Below, piece after piece: positions 17,572-27,231 of a stretch of DNA of 64,000 nucleotides. The stretch's first letter is position 1. Every line of letters begins with the position of its first letter. Below the pieces are notes generated by a model. The model was not told where the DNA came from. It did not search any database and worked only from the letters and a program-made list of their open reading frames with translations. The DNA comes from Fictibacillus phosphorivorans (lineage in GTDB: Bacteria; Bacillota; Bacilli; Bacillales; Fictibacillaceae). Position numbers and translations under genes: made by a program. The stretch spans positions 207,257 to 271,256 of the forward strand of contig NZ_LRFC01000037.1 in assembly GCF_001619875.1 (NCBI RefSeq). Reading direction: 5' to 3'.

Positions 17572-18642
17572 TCAAGATAGAGAAGGCTTCAATTTTTGAT
17601 ACACTTTTCGGTTCACATAAAAAAAATAGCTCGTAACTCCGCCTACTTTCACAAGCTTTGATGCCATTTTTTTTATGCCGGGGCACTCTGATACTTTTTT
17701 GTCAGCAAGGTAGATCCCTAAGAGTCCTCTTTGGATTAATCGGTGAAATTTTGAATTTGGCAGTTTAGAACAGCTGTTCTCCGCTTTTTTAGCAAAATAA
17801 ACCATGCGCTCAAGCATGTGCTGATCATTTTTATAATACGTACAAAAGTTTAAATCGCCTTCTAGCTTGTCCTCATTTTGATCAATAAAGTAATCCAAAA
17901 GTATATGAAGCCCTTGAAGCCACGGGAAATATCCTTTTTTTATTTTTTCAGCAGACTCTTTTGTGAAGTTTCCTTGAAAAGCATAGCTGACTAAACAGAA
18001 AATACCTAGCGTTGAACCCGCACACGCAGAGAACTCGTACCATGTAATATTAGGCAGAACAGATTGATATTCACCAAACCAACTGATCAGACGAGGCTCT
18101 CTTTCCTGTACGACCACATGCTTATGTACTTGCAGGTCACAATAAATCTGGGCAAGACCGATCAATTCGCTTGCAATATTCGGATAAGCCTTCATGTCTG
18201 AAAGGACATTTTGGCAAGTCGCTACAAGCTCATTTAAATATCCGCCATCATCTTGCTCTTCTCTGTATCGATAATAGTTTGTTGGAATTGCACCAGGACT
18301 AAGCGCGTGAAACATACTTTCATGCAGTGCTCTAAAATCCTGCTCATCAAGAGAAGTGCTTCGATCACACAGATTATCCAAGTAGTCACTGATCGTTTGG
18401 TATGCTACCACAAATTCAATGGCTTTTATGCGATGTTTTCCAGCAAGAAGTGTAAGGATTGATCCACCTTCGCAATGAAACATTTTATCTGAGATACTGC
18501 TCACTGCCTGCTTTCTTAATTCTGGATTAGGTATGCGCTCAGCTTTTTCTTGCCATTCCTTCAGAAGCTGACCTACAGCCGGAAAAATATGAGTATAAAC
18601 GGAATACATCAATCCCCAAGGATGAACCGGAATTTTGTTCAT
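17572..18642 (-). CDS. ytpB: Tetraprenyl-beta-curcumene synthase (YtpB)
   Basis: This 356-residue, alpha-helical protein of the DUF2600 family converts all-trans heptaprenyl diphosphate to tetraprenyl-beta-curcumene, a C35 terpene, in B. subtilis. The aspartate-rich segment ISDYLDNLCDR is visible (about residues 84-94) in the place expected for metal-diphosphate binding, with a second acidic cluster LLDYFIDQNEDKLEGD. GGAGCC lies before the ATG. ytpA lies 28 bp upstream on the same strand, as in B. subtilis, so ytpA-ytpB is an operon. The product is linked to membrane or spore resistance lipids. Confidence 0.9.
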   Translation of the reverse strand: MNKIPVHPWGLMYSVYTHIFPAVGQLLKEWQEKAERIPNPELRKQAVSSISDKMFHCEGGSILTLLAGKHRIKAIEFVVAYQTISDYLDNLCDRSTSLDEQDFRALHESMFHALSPGAIPTNYYRYREEQDDGGYLNELVATCQNVLSDMKAYPNIASELIGLAQIYCDLQVHKHVVVQEREPRLISWFGEYQSVLPNITWYEFSACAGSTLGIFCLVSYAFQGNFTKESAEKIKKGYFPWLQGLHILLDYFIDQNEDKLEGDLNFCTYYKNDQHMLERMVYFAKKAENSCSKLPNSKFHRLIQRGLLGIYLADKKVSECPGIKKMASKLVKVGGVTSYFFYVNRKVYQKLKPSLS

Positions 18643-18670
18643 AAGATGGCTCCTTTTATTTTATCTTTCT

Positions 18671-19471
18671 TTACCTTTTTCCTTTATTAGCCTCACTATG
18701 CAACAATAAAAATCTTTTTACATAATCAAACACTTTATCTCTTTCTGGCTCGTTCAACACTTCATGATAAAGAGACGGAAATTCCTTATACCATTTTTCT
18801 TCAATATGAATACCATTAAACCACTGTCTTACCGTTTCTTTGTCCACGATTAAATCGTCACCTGCTTGCAATAACAGCAATGGCACATTCGGAAAACGCT
18901 TGTATTGATCAAAAGCATATTTTATGGAAGCGATTAATTCTCGATACCATCTGACAGAAACTTTTTTGACAATCAATTTATCTGCCTTATCCCGTTTTCG
19001 AATTTCTTCGTTTCGTGTAGCACTTCCTTCGGGCAGATTGGTCGCTAATCTTATCCCTGGTGCTAGCTTATTAAGAATCAATGAAACGGCTTCTTTACCT
19101 CTTGAGGGGTACTGAACAAGACCCAAACAAGGAGAGGATAAAATAACAGCTTTGGCATTAAGCTCTTTTTCCATCAGCGTTCGAATCACTGCCAATCCGC
19201 CCATGCTGTGGCCTAAAATATATACAGGTAGACCCAGTTGTTCAGCTTCAAAAAACCAGCTTTCAATCGTATGGATATATTCGTTGAACGTATCAATATG
19301 GCCTCTTCTCCTCGTTGTTGTTCCTTGACCAGGAAGATCGCCAGATACACAATGATAACCTGTTTCATTTAATTGTTTAATTACCCAATCATATCTTCCA
19401 TGATGTTCATTTGCTCCATGCACGACAACAATCGTCCCTATTGCATCCTTATCCGTTTTCCAAGTCCACAA
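18671..19471 (-). CDS. ytpA: Alpha/beta hydrolase, lysophospholipase type (YtpA)
   Basis: This 266-residue serine hydrolase has the nucleophile elbow GHSMGG (serine 89), the HGANEHHGRY oxyanion region and a late histidine in LYHEVLNEPE, as in monoacylglycerol lipases. B. subtilis YtpA has been described as a lysophospholipase behind the phospholipid antibiotic bacilysocin. The start is TTG at 19471 after AGAGGATGG. It is the first gene of the ytpA-ytpB operon and divergent from ytoA. Confidence 0.87.
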   Translation of the reverse strand: MWTWKTDKDAIGTIVVVHGANEHHGRYDWVIKQLNETGYHCVSGDLPGQGTTTRRRGHIDTFNEYIHTIESWFFEAEQLGLPVYILGHSMGGLAVIRTLMEKELNAKAVILSSPCLGLVQYPSRGKEAVSLILNKLAPGIRLATNLPEGSATRNEEIRKRDKADKLIVKKVSVRWYRELIASIKYAFDQYKRFPNVPLLLLQAGDDLIVDKETVRQWFNGIHIEEKWYKEFPSLYHEVLNEPERDKVFDYVKRFLLLHSEANKGKR

Positions 19472-19606
19472 AGTTATCCATCCTCTTTTCTATTCATAAG
19501 CATTCATGGTTTGCTAAACTATAAGTAGATTAAAGACATTGTTTTGACTTTCTTTGCGATTCTAGATAATGCGATCCCTTTTAAAAATAAGACAGGAGTG
19601 AATAAC

Positions 19607-20125
19607 ATGATTTATCCGTACGGTAACAAGGAACCTAAAATATCAGAAACAGCCTTTATTGCAGATTATGTGACGATCACTGGGGATGTTCAAATTGGCG
19701 AATTCTCTTCCATTTGGTTTAATACATCTATTCGAGGAGATGTATCCCCAACTATCATTGGAAACTATGTAAATGTTCAAGATAACTCGGTCTTGCATCA
19801 AAGTCCAAACCGAACGCTTCATTTAAAAGATGGGGTAACCATTGGACATAGTGTTATCCTGCATAGTTGTGTGATCGAAGAAAATGCTTTGATCGGCATG
19901 GGTTCTCTCGTTTTAGACGGTGCTCATATTGGAAAAGGAGCCTTTATCGGTGCAGGCAGCCTTGTGCCCCCAGGGAAAAAAATTCCGCCTAACACCTTGG
20001 CTTTCGGGAGACCCGCTAAAGTTGTTAGAGAATTAACTGAAGAAGATATTGCTGATATGGATCGAATCCGCCGTGAATATTACGAGAAAGGTCAATATTA
20101 CAAGTCGTTGCAGCCTAAACGTTAA
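19607..20125 (+). CDS. ytoA: Gamma-carbonic-anhydrase-like hexapeptide protein (YtoA)
   Basis: This 172-residue left-handed beta-helix protein has repeated hexapeptides, such as IGEFSSIWFNTSIRGD, and the histidines of the gamma-carbonic anhydrase site in VLHQSPN, TIGHSVILHS. It ends in a C-terminal helix. Homologues form trimers with a metal between subunits; activity in this subgroup is variable. I use the ATG at 19607, seven bases after AGGAGTG, rather than an upstream ATG lacking a site. The last 11 bp overlap the end of the convergent VOC gene. Confidence 0.85.
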   Translation: MIYPYGNKEPKISETAFIADYVTITGDVQIGEFSSIWFNTSIRGDVSPTIIGNYVNVQDNSVLHQSPNRTLHLKDGVTIGHSVILHSCVIEENALIGMGSLVLDGAHIGKGAFIGAGSLVPPGKKIPPNTLAFGRPAKVVRELTEEDIADMDRIRREYYEKGQYYKSLQPKR

Positions 20126-20486
20126 ATTCAATTAAATTTCCGTCCGGATCACTCACAAAAACTTGATGCCAATCCGTTTTATTATTCGGTTTATTTACAT
20201 AAGGAATATTATGTACATCCAGGATTTTCAACAGTTTGTCCATATCCGTTACCCTTACAGCAAAGTGACCATCTCTGCTGTCGATCTCTGTAGTACCTCG
20301 TCTAGCCTTTCCTTTTGGATGTACGATCAAATGAAGCTGCGTGTTCCCGATATCATACCAGACGCCCGGAAAATCAAATGAAGGGCGTTTTTTGTTTTGT
20401 TTGAAACCTAGAATTCCTTCGTAAAAATAAAGAGATTCTTTTAAATTCGTTACTAGCAACGATACATGGTGTATGCCTGAATACAT
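20115..20486 (-). CDS. VOC-fold (glyoxalase/dioxygenase superfamily) protein
   Basis: This 123-residue protein is a single VOC domain pair. Likely metal ligands are the histidines in IHHVSLLV (residues 6-7), a histidine in LHLIVHP, the histidine in DGHFAVRV and the glutamate in LIEFNV at the C-terminus. The DPDGNLIEFNV end is typical of the lactoylglutathione lyase-like group. The substrate cannot be told. GAGGTGG precedes the ATG. Confidence 0.8.
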   Translation of the reverse strand: MYSGIHHVSLLVTNLKESLYFYEGILGFKQNKKRPSFDFPGVWYDIGNTQLHLIVHPKGKARRGTTEIDSRDGHFAVRVTDMDKLLKILDVHNIPYVNKPNNKTDWHQVFVSDPDGNLIEFNV

Positions 20487-20625
20487 GTAATTTCCACCTC
20501 ATCTACCTTCATGTTTTGTCCATAAGTTTAACACAGAATCACACCATTTGAGATAAATTCGTACTGTCCCTCCGATTGCATGAATACTTATAATAAAAAG
20601 TTACTTCATGAAAGGAAGGTATCAC

Positions 20626-20847
20626 ATGGACAGAAGTTCAAATCAAAAATCATATGTGCCATACCACAGCCCATTTGACCCATGCCCTCCAATCGGTAAG
20701 AAGTATTACTCTACTCCTCCTAATTTATATATGGGGTTTCAGCCTTACAACCTGCCTCAATATTCTCCTAAGGAGGCTTTGCAAAAGGGTACACTTTGGC
20801 CTGCCTTTTACGATTATTACGAAAATCCTTATGAAAGAAGGAGGTAG
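20626..20847 (+). CDS. cotJA: Spore coat protein CotJA
   Basis: This 73-residue protein is rich in proline and tyrosine (YVPYHSPFDPCPPIGKKYY), with the conserved YSPKEALQKGTLWPAFYDYY segment of CotJA. It is the first gene of the cotJABC operon, made in the mother cell under SigE in B. subtilis. The ATG at 20626 lies six bases after AAAGGAAGG. Confidence 0.92.
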   Translation: MDRSSNQKSYVPYHSPFDPCPPIGKKYYSTPPNLYMGFQPYNLPQYSPKEALQKGTLWPAFYDYYENPYERRR

Positions 20848-20852
20848 TATCT

Positions 20853-21116
20853 GTGCAGCCAACTTTACCTCAAGAGTTCTATCAATGGATGGAAGAACTT
20901 CAAGCTGTTGATTTTGTTCTTGTAGAACTTACGCTTTATCTAGATACACATCCTCAAGATCAATCTGCGATCCAGCAATTTAATCAATTTGCTAAACAAA
21001 GAAAACAAATAAAACGAGCAATCGAGTCAAAATACGGTCCGCTCCAACAATACGGAAATAGCTATTCAGGTATGCCGTGGAACTGGAGCGATGGACCGTG
21101 GCCCTGGCAGTTATAG
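20853..21116 (+). CDS. cotJB: Spore coat protein CotJB
   Basis: This 87-residue helical protein contains the conserved YQWMEELQAVDFVLVELTLY segment. The start is GTG at 20853 after AAGGAGG, which itself overlaps the cotJA end. It is the second gene of cotJABC; CotJB is needed for assembly of CotJA and CotJC in the coat. Confidence 0.92.
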   Translation: MQPTLPQEFYQWMEELQAVDFVLVELTLYLDTHPQDQSAIQQFNQFAKQRKQIKRAIESKYGPLQQYGNSYSGMPWNWSDGPWPWQL

Positions 21117-21137
21117 AAGAATAGGAGGTACGCTTGA

Positions 21138-21707
21138 ATGTGGGTATATGAAAAGAAATTGCAATATCCAGTAAAAGTAACTTCATGTAATCCGACTCTT
21201 GCCAAATACTTAATTGAACAATATGGAGGTGCAGACGGTGAGCTTGCAGCTGCACTCCGCTATTTAAATCAGCGTTATACAATACCTGATAAAGTAATCG
21301 GGCTGTTAACAGATATAGGTACTGAAGAGTTTGCACATTTAGAAATGATTGCCACGATGATTTATAAATTAACAAAAGATGCTACCCCTGAACAATTAAA
21401 AGCAGCTGGGATTGCAGATCACTATGTTAATCACGATAGTGCACTTTTTTATCATAATGCAGCAGGTGTACCTTTTACCGCAAGCTACATAGCTGCCAAA
21501 GGGGATCCAATAGCTGACTTATATGAAGACATTGCAGCCGAAGAAAAAGCACGCGCAACCTATCAATGGATTATTAATATGTCTGATGACCCTGACCTTA
21601 ATGACTCACTTCGCTTTTTGAGAGAAAGAGAGATTATTCACTCTCAGCGATTCCGTGAGGCCGTTGAAATATTAAAAGAAGAGCGCGACAGAAAAATATT
21701 TTTCTAA
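21138..21707 (+). CDS. cotJC: Spore coat manganese-catalase-like protein CotJC
   Basis: This 189-residue ferritin-fold protein of the manganese catalase family has metal ligands visible as glutamates in ELAAALRYLNQRY, EEFAHLEMI (E-x2-H) and EEKARATYQW. It resembles YjqC/YdbD catalases and probably protects the spore from peroxide. AGGAGG precedes the ATG. It is the last gene of the operon and ends in a terminator. Confidence 0.93.
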   Translation: MWVYEKKLQYPVKVTSCNPTLAKYLIEQYGGADGELAAALRYLNQRYTIPDKVIGLLTDIGTEEFAHLEMIATMIYKLTKDATPEQLKAAGIADHYVNHDSALFYHNAAGVPFTASYIAAKGDPIADLYEDIAAEEKARATYQWIINMSDDPDLNDSLRFLREREIIHSQRFREAVEILKEERDRKIFF

Positions 21708-21710
21708 CCC

Positions 21711-21740
21711 ATCCTCGGCTGTAGGATGGTTTTTTTTATA
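21711..21740 (+). terminator. Intrinsic terminator of cotJABC
   Basis: CCATCCT and AGGATGG form a 7-bp stem, followed by eight T. Confidence 0.92.
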
Positions 21741-21829
21741 ATAAATTCATACTGTCTTCATGTTCTCCTAACAATTGCCTTATATGATTAAAATAACGAA
21801 CAAAACAAAAAGGCAAGGGGGAATTCTTT

Positions 21830-22381
21830 ATGACAAAAGTAATTGATTGGCTTTATGAAAAAGAGTGTTCATTTTTCCGCCTCATAAATGGAAGGATGCA
21901 TCGCAATTCAATGGACCATTTCTTTCACTTGTGGACACACCTTGGTGGTGCAACAGCAACCATATCTACAAGTATTTTGCTTCTGTTATTTCTCCCTATG
22001 CATTTAAAATCTTGGGGAATCGTTTGTATGCTTTCATTAATAATTAGTCACATTCCTGTTGCCATCTCTAAAAAAATGTATCCTCGAAAGCGCCCATATA
22101 TAAGTCTTCCGGATACAAACATCGGCAGCAACCCGTTAAAGGATCATTCATTTCCGTCTGGCCACACAACAGCGATCTTCTCAATCGTTACACCATTAAT
22201 TATACTAAATCCGTTTCTCGGTATTTTCTTATTAATCGCTGCCCTATTAGTCGCCATATCTCGCATGTACTTAGGTCTTCACTATCCTTCAGATGTGCTT
22301 GCAGGTATGATTTTAGGCATCAGTTCCAGCTTCTTTTCTTTGTTTTTAGTAAATAGCTTTATCTTACCTTACTTTTTATAA
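21830..22381 (+). CDS. PAP2-family membrane phosphatase
   Basis: This 183-residue membrane protein with five to six segments carries the three PAP2 motifs: KKMYPRKRP (residues 81-89), PSGH (109-112) and SRMYLGLHYPSD (144-155). It is probably a lipid phosphatase acting on undecaprenyl pyrophosphate, phosphatidylglycerophosphate or phosphatidate at the outer face. AAGGGGGAA precedes the ATG. A glycosyltransferase gene begins 15 bp downstream, so the pair may act on one glycolipid pathway. Confidence 0.88.
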   Translation: MTKVIDWLYEKECSFFRLINGRMHRNSMDHFFHLWTHLGGATATISTSILLLLFLPMHLKSWGIVCMLSLIISHIPVAISKKMYPRKRPYISLPDTNIGSNPLKDHSFPSGHTTAIFSIVTPLIILNPFLGIFLLIAALLVAISRMYLGLHYPSDVLAGMILGISSSFFSLFLVNSFILPYFL

Positions 22382-22396
22382 AAGGAGATGAAGAAA

Positions 22397-23554
22397 ATGA
22401 GGCTCGCTCTGTTTTCAGATACGTTTTATCCGCAAATTAATGGTGTTGCACGCACTTTAAAAAGATTAACTAACTATATGGAAAAAAATAATATTGAATA
22501 TAAAGTAATCATGCCCTCAATAGAGGAGCTTCCCAAAATGCAATGTGATCATTATTATGCAATGAGAAGCCTGCCACTCTTTCTATACCCAGAGTGCAGG
22601 CTTGCCATTCCTCAATTGCGCGGGTTACATGATGAACTGAATAAATTTAATCCAGACCTCCTGCATGTTGCAACTCCTTTTACGATCGGTCTATTTGGAA
22701 TGCGTTACGGCAAGAAAGAAAACATTCCTATGGTCGCCTCCTATCACACACATTTTGACCGTTACCTTGCATACTATCATCTTGAATTTCTATCACCTTT
22801 ACTGTGGCGTTACCTTCAATGGTTTCACAAACCATTTGATAAAACCTTCGTTCCAAGTGAAGAAACAAGACAAACACTGTACGCAAAACGTTTTACAGAT
22901 GTTGAAATATGGTCAAGAGGAGTTGACTGTGATATGTTCACACCTCATAATTACAACTCTTTTATTCGAGAAAAATATAACATAACAGAAAAGTATATCT
23001 TTTTATACGTTGGAAGACTTGCACCCGAAAAAGATTTGGAGATCCTTTATGAAATGATCAATCAAATGCCACCTCCATTAAGAGAAAATATACACTGGCT
23101 TATTGTTGGGGATGGCCCTAGCAGACCCATTGTTGATCAATGGGAAAAAGAACACCTAAATGTAACGTGTGCAGGCTATCTTTCTGGTGAAGAGCTTGCA
23201 AGTGTATATAGAGATGCTGATCTATTTGTATTCCCTTCAACAACCGAAACATTTGGCAATGTGGTTTTAGAAGCAGCTGCCTCTGGTTTGCCTGCGATCG
23301 TATCTAATCGTGGCGGTGTAACAGAAATTGTTCAGGATGGGGTTACCGGAAGAATTTGTGAAGCAGGAAACGCAGCATCTTTCATACAGAGTGCCGTATC
23401 TATGGTGGATGATCCTCTGCTTTTACAATCTATGAAATTAAAAGCACGAAATTATGCCCTAACTCAATCTTGGTCGGTCATTTTCGGGAACTTGTTCACG
23501 CATTATGAAGAAGTTGCTTACAAGAAGAACAAAAGCAAAACCATTATTGCTTAA
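22397..23554 (+). CDS. GT4-type glycosyltransferase
   Basis: This 385-residue, GT-B fold retaining glycosyltransferase has the N-terminal acceptor part DTFYPQINGVARTL and the C-terminal donor part with VGRLAPEKDL and the E-x7-E motif in TETFGNVVLEA. It resembles membrane-associated alpha-mannosyl- or glucosyltransferases acting on diacylglycerol or phosphatidylinositol-type lipids; the sugar is unknown. I use the ATG at 22397, nine bases after AAAGGAG; the ATG nine bases upstream abuts that site. It is in an operon with the PAP2 gene. Confidence 0.85.
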   Translation: MRLALFSDTFYPQINGVARTLKRLTNYMEKNNIEYKVIMPSIEELPKMQCDHYYAMRSLPLFLYPECRLAIPQLRGLHDELNKFNPDLLHVATPFTIGLFGMRYGKKENIPMVASYHTHFDRYLAYYHLEFLSPLLWRYLQWFHKPFDKTFVPSEETRQTLYAKRFTDVEIWSRGVDCDMFTPHNYNSFIREKYNITEKYIFLYVGRLAPEKDLEILYEMINQMPPPLRENIHWLIVGDGPSRPIVDQWEKEHLNVTCAGYLSGEELASVYRDADLFVFPSTTETFGNVVLEAAASGLPAIVSNRGGVTEIVQDGVTGRICEAGNAASFIQSAVSMVDDPLLLQSMKLKARNYALTQSWSVIFGNLFTHYEEVAYKKNKSKTIIA

Positions 23555-23568
23555 CAAGAACCTATAAA

Positions 23569-23612
23569 ACGAAGGATTACTCATTTTGAAGGAGTAAATC
23601 CTTTTTTTGTAC
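23569..23612 (+). terminator. Intrinsic terminator after the glycosyltransferase
   Basis: GGATT/ACTC pairs with GAGT/AATCC (to about 23602), followed by seven T. Confidence 0.8.
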
Positions 23613-23631
23613 TCTTCACTTGACGGGAATA

Positions 23632-23740
23632 GAGTCTGTTTATTGTTTATTGAGTCTGAATACAAATTATTGAGTCTATTTTCACTTTATTGGGTCTAAT
23701 TTTACTTTATTGAGTCTAACTACTAATTAATGAGTCTTTC
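23632..23740. repeat. Phased short repeat array, 20-bp period (TTGAGTCT type)
   Basis: TTATTGAGTCTA-like units have their GAGTCT (once GGGTCT) at 23632, 23652, 23672, 23692, 23712 and 23732, an exact 20-bp step over six copies. The linkers are A/T-rich and variable. It is non-coding and lies between the convergent glycosyltransferase and metK, next to both terminators. Confidence 0.95.
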
Positions 23741-23778
23741 TTCAAAATTCGACACTTTCGGGCATGCATGAAAGCATA

Positions 23779-23808
23779 AAAAAACAGACTCCCAAACGGA
23801 AGTCTGCC
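23779..23808 (-). terminator. Intrinsic terminator of metK
   Basis: CAGACT (23786 region) and AGTCTG (to 23807) form a stem around TCCCAAACGGA. On the minus strand a T run follows. Confidence 0.8.
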
Positions 23809-23819
23809 TCAGCATATCA

Positions 23820-25025
23820 TTAAATATTCGCTTGTTTCTTAAGCTCTTCTGCTTTATCTGTTTTCTCCCAAGGAAGCTCAACATCTGTACGGCCAAAGTG
23901 ACCATAAGCAGCAGTTTGCTTGTAGATCGGACGGCGAAGATCAAGCATCTTGATGATTCCAGCCGGACGCAGGTCAAAGTTGTTGCGAACTAGTTCTACA
24001 AGAACTTCTTCAGATACTTTCCCTGTTTCGAATGTGTTTACAGCAATGGATACCGGTTGAGCAACACCGATTGCATATGCAAGCTGAACTTCAACTTTGT
24101 CAGCAAGACCAGATGCAACGATGTTCTTTGCCACATAACGAGCAGCGTATGCAGCAGAACGGTCAACTTTTGTAGCATCCTTACCAGAGAATGCACCGCC
24201 ACCGTGACGAGCATATCCACCATAAGTATCAACAATGATCTTACGGCCAGTAAGTCCAGCGTCACCTTGAGGTCCACCGATAACGAAACGACCTGTTGGG
24301 TTGATGAAATATTTTGTGTTCTCATCGATTAATTCAGCAGGAACAACTGGCTTGATTACTTTTTCTTTAACATCTCTTTGAATTTCTTCAAGCGTGTTTT
24401 CCGGGTGATGCTGAGTTGAAATTACGATTGTATCGATACGAACAGGTTTGTCGTTCTCATCATACTCAACTGTTACTTGAGTTTTTCCATCTGGACGCAA
24501 GTAAGGAATCTCTTCAGACTTACGAACTTCTGTAAGACGGCGAGATAATTTATGAGCTAATGAGATAGGAAGAGGCATAAGCTCTTCTGTTTCGTTACAA
24601 GCGAATCCGAACATAAGACCTTGGTCACCTGCACCGATTGCTTCAATCTCAGCATCTGTCATAGAACCTTCTCTAGCTTCTAACGCTTGGTCTACACCCA
24701 TAGCGATATCAGCAGATTGCTCGTCGATAGAAGTTAGTACTGCACAAGTTTCAGAATCGAAACCATATTTCGCACGATCATAACCGATTTCTTTGATTGT
24801 TTCACGTACTACTTTCGGGATATCTACATAAGTAGAAGTTGTGATCTCACCTGCAACAAGTACTAGACCAGTTGTTACTGATGTTTCACAAGCTACACGT
24901 GCATTTGCATCATGAGTTAAGATTTCATCTAAGATCGCATCTGAAATCTGGTCACAAATCTTATCTGGATGCCCTTCTGTAACGGATTCAGATGTAAATA
25001 AACGACGACTTACTTTTTTGGACAA
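23820..25025 (-). CDS. metK: S-adenosylmethionine synthetase
   Basis: This 401-residue enzyme makes SAM from methionine and ATP. The substrate-binding motif GHPDK is at residues 18-22, and the family hexapeptide GAGDQG and the P-loop-like GGGAFSGKD are both clear. The start is TTG at 25025, eight bases after GGAGG. A SAM riboswitch lies upstream. It is divergent from pckA, the same arrangement as in B. subtilis. Confidence 0.98.
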   Translation of the reverse strand: MSKKVSRRLFTSESVTEGHPDKICDQISDAILDEILTHDANARVACETSVTTGLVLVAGEITTSTYVDIPKVVRETIKEIGYDRAKYGFDSETCAVLTSIDEQSADIAMGVDQALEAREGSMTDAEIEAIGAGDQGLMFGFACNETEELMPLPISLAHKLSRRLTEVRKSEEIPYLRPDGKTQVTVEYDENDKPVRIDTIVISTQHHPENTLEEIQRDVKEKVIKPVVPAELIDENTKYFINPTGRFVIGGPQGDAGLTGRKIIVDTYGGYARHGGGAFSGKDATKVDRSAAYAARYVAKNIVASGLADKVEVQLAYAIGVAQPVSIAVNTFETGKVSEEVLVELVRNNFDLRPAGIIKMLDLRRPIYKQTAAYGHFGRTDVELPWEKTDKAEELKKQANI

Positions 25026-25119
25026 ATTAATATCCTCCCTTTAACTGCTTTCAGTATGATACGGTACTTTATTCTTATCTATTTTGCACAGTTTATGTTC
25101 TTTACTTGAAAAAGGCATA

Positions 25120-25325
25120 AAAAAAGCCCTTCCCTGTTCAACATATCTTAACGAGGGAAAAGGTTTAAAAAATCCACATGCCTTCAACCTCTTATTGTCC
25201 AAGGTTATTTTCACCTTGCAGGTTAGCACCTTTTCATTTCAAGTGGAGCGTTTTACCACCACTTTCATGTCGGTTGCTGGGTTTCATAGGGCCTGTCCCT
25301 CCACCTACTCAGAATAAGAGTAGCC
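25120..25325 (-). promoter_or_regulatory. SAM-I (S-box) riboswitch of metK
   Basis: On the minus strand the S-box core is present: GGTGGAGGGACAGGCCC, then ATGAAACCCAGCAACCG, followed by AAGGTGCTAACCTGCA. A terminator stem (CCTTTTCCC with GGGAAGGG, 25121-25166) and a T run lie before metK. SAM binding would favour termination. Confidence 0.95.
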
Positions 25326-25415
25326 GTTCTCGAAATATGATAGCGCAATGGGACATCTATGTCAATAGAAAACACTAGGAATAACAAGAAGTTTAGAGTG
25401 TTGAGACGTTACTAT

Positions 25416-25429
25416 TGAAAGCGTTTTTA
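25416..25429 (+). promoter_or_regulatory. Possible cre site upstream of pckA
   Basis: TGAAAGCGTTTTTA resembles the CcpA cre consensus and lies about 155 bp before the pckA start. In B. subtilis pckA is controlled by CcpN rather than CcpA, so this is tentative. Confidence 0.3.
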
Positions 25430-25583
25430 ATATGAGTGATAATACACTTGGATTTATAATCTTTTTTTGTGAAGTACGAACTTTTTTGATGCACAATCAT
25501 AAAATAGTATACATTATTTAATTTAATGTGTTATACTAATTTTCGAATATATCACTCTAGGATAAAGGATGGTACTGTCTGAT

Positions 25584-27167
25584 ATGAATACTTTGGAATT
25601 TACGACAACCTTAAATGAGCTTGTGACCCGCGAAACAACTCACCAGAACTTACCTGTTCCGGTTTTAGTAGAAAAATCTCTTAAGCGCAAAGAGGGCATC
25701 CTGACATCCACAGGAGCACTTCAAGCTACTACGGGAAAATACACTGGCCGTTCCCCTGAGGACAAATTTATCGTTGAAGACGCTTCCGTTAAAGATTCAA
25801 TTGACTGGGGAAAAGTAAATAAGCCCTTTTCACCCGAAAACTTTGATAAATTATACAAAAAAGTACTTCAATACTTAGGCAGCAAAGAAGAGTTATTTGT
25901 ATTTAAAGGATATGCTGGTGCAGACCGTGAGTACCGCCTTCCTATTCAAGTTATTAATGAATACGCTTGGCATAACCTGTTTGCTCATCAAATGTTTGTA
26001 CGCCCGAACCAAGATGAGCTGGCTGCTCACGAATCTCAATTCACGGTAGTTTCCGCGCCTGGATTCCAAGCGAATCCAGCAGAAGATGGAACAAATTCTG
26101 AAACATTTATCATTATATCCTTTGAGAAACGCATCATCCTTATCGGTGGTACAGAATATGCTGGTGAAATTAAGAAATCCGTATTCTCAGTTATGAACTA
26201 CATTCTCCCCGAAAAAGGAATTCTCTCTATGCATTGTTCAGCAAATGTTGGCAATGAAGGAGACGTAGCGCTTTTCTTTGGTCTCTCTGGAACTGGAAAG
26301 ACTACCCTTTCTGCTGATCCAAACCGCCGTTTGATCGGTGATGATGAACATGGCTGGGCTAACACAGGAGTCTTTAATATTGAGGGCGGATGTTATGCCA
26401 AAACAATCGATCTATCGAAAGAAAAAGAACCCCAAATTTGGAACGCGATCCGTTTTGGTAGCGTATTGGAAAATGTAATGATCGATCCTGATTCAAGATT
26501 AGCTGATTATAAGGACTCAACTTTAACTGAAAATACTCGAGCTGCATATCCAGTAGATGCAATACCGAATATCATTCAACCGAGTGTTGCGGGTCACCCT
26601 AATACGATTATCTTCTTAACAGCTGATGCATTCGGAGTATTGCCTCCAATCAGCAAACTAACGAAGGAACAAGCGATGTACCATTTCTTGTCTGGCTACA
26701 CAAGTAAACTTGCTGGAACTGAAAGAGGTGTAACATCACCACAAGCAACGTTCTCTACTTGCTTCGGTGCGCCTTTCCTTCCATTACCAGCAACAGTTTA
26801 CGCTGAAATGCTTGGAAAGAAAATTGATCAGCATAATGTGCAAGTGTATCTTGTTAACACTGGCTGGTCTGGCGGTGAATACGGGGTAGGAAGCCGTATG
26901 AACTTAGCCTACACTCGCTCAATGGTGCAAGCAGCACTTGAAGGTGAACTAACTTCTGTTGAAACGGTTGTAGATCCAATCTTTGGTCTTCATATCCCAA
27001 CACATTGTCCAGGTGTACCTGATCAAGTTCTTCAACCAAAGAAAACATGGGAAGATCAAGATCAGTATGATGTGAAAGCAAAAGAACTTGCGCATAAATT
27101 TAAAGCAAACTTTGAAAAGTTTGACTCGGTGTCATCTGAGATCTCACAAGCTGGACCATTAGTATAA
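25584..27167 (+). CDS. pckA: Phosphoenolpyruvate carboxykinase (ATP)
   Basis: This 527-residue enzyme, the same length as B. subtilis PckA, converts oxaloacetate and ATP to PEP for gluconeogenesis. The ATP-binding loop is [13 protein letters not shown], the metal/substrate segment is GDDEHGW, and TGRSPEDKF lies near the N-terminus. I take the ATG at 25584 by length and homology. The ATG at 25569 directly abuts AAAGGA, so the spacing is unusual for either choice. Confidence 0.96.
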   Translation: MNTLEFTTTLNELVTRETTHQNLPVPVLVEKSLKRKEGILTSTGALQATTGKYTGRSPEDKFIVEDASVKDSIDWGKVNKPFSPENFDKLYKKVLQYLGSKEELFVFKGYAGADREYRLPIQVINEYAWHNLFAHQMFVRPNQDELAAHESQFTVVSAPGFQANPAEDGTNSETFIIISFEKRIILIGGTEYAGEIKKSVFSVMNYILPEKGILSMHCSANVGNEGDVALFFGLSGTGKTTLSADPNRRLIGDDEHGWANTGVFNIEGGCYAKTIDLSKEKEPQIWNAIRFGSVLENVMIDPDSRLADYKDSTLTENTRAAYPVDAIPNIIQPSVAGHPNTIIFLTADAFGVLPPISKLTKEQAMYHFLSGYTSKLAGTERGVTSPQATFSTCFGAPFLPLPATVYAEMLGKKIDQHNVQVYLVNTGWSGGEYGVGSRMNLAYTRSMVQAALEGELTSVETVVDPIFGLHIPTHCPGVPDQVLQPKKTWEDQDQYDVKAKELAHKFKANFEKFDSVSSEISQAGPLV

Positions 27168-27174
27168 TCAAAGA

Positions 27175-27212
27175 AACAGTCTCCCATTGTTAAGGGGAGA
27201 CTGTTTTTTTGT
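27175..27212 (+). terminator. Intrinsic terminator of pckA
   Basis: AACAGTCTCCC (from 27175) pairs with GGGGAGACTGTT (to 27206), followed by seven T. Confidence 0.92.
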
Positions 27213-27231
27213 ATTTATTGGAATTTTTTCC

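Noticed and set aside
6721..23740. Phased arrays as CRISPR
   Set aside because: The step is 20-21 bp with 8-12 bp motifs and degenerate A/T-rich linkers; CRISPR needs repeats of about 24-40 bp with unique spacers, and no cas genes are seen.
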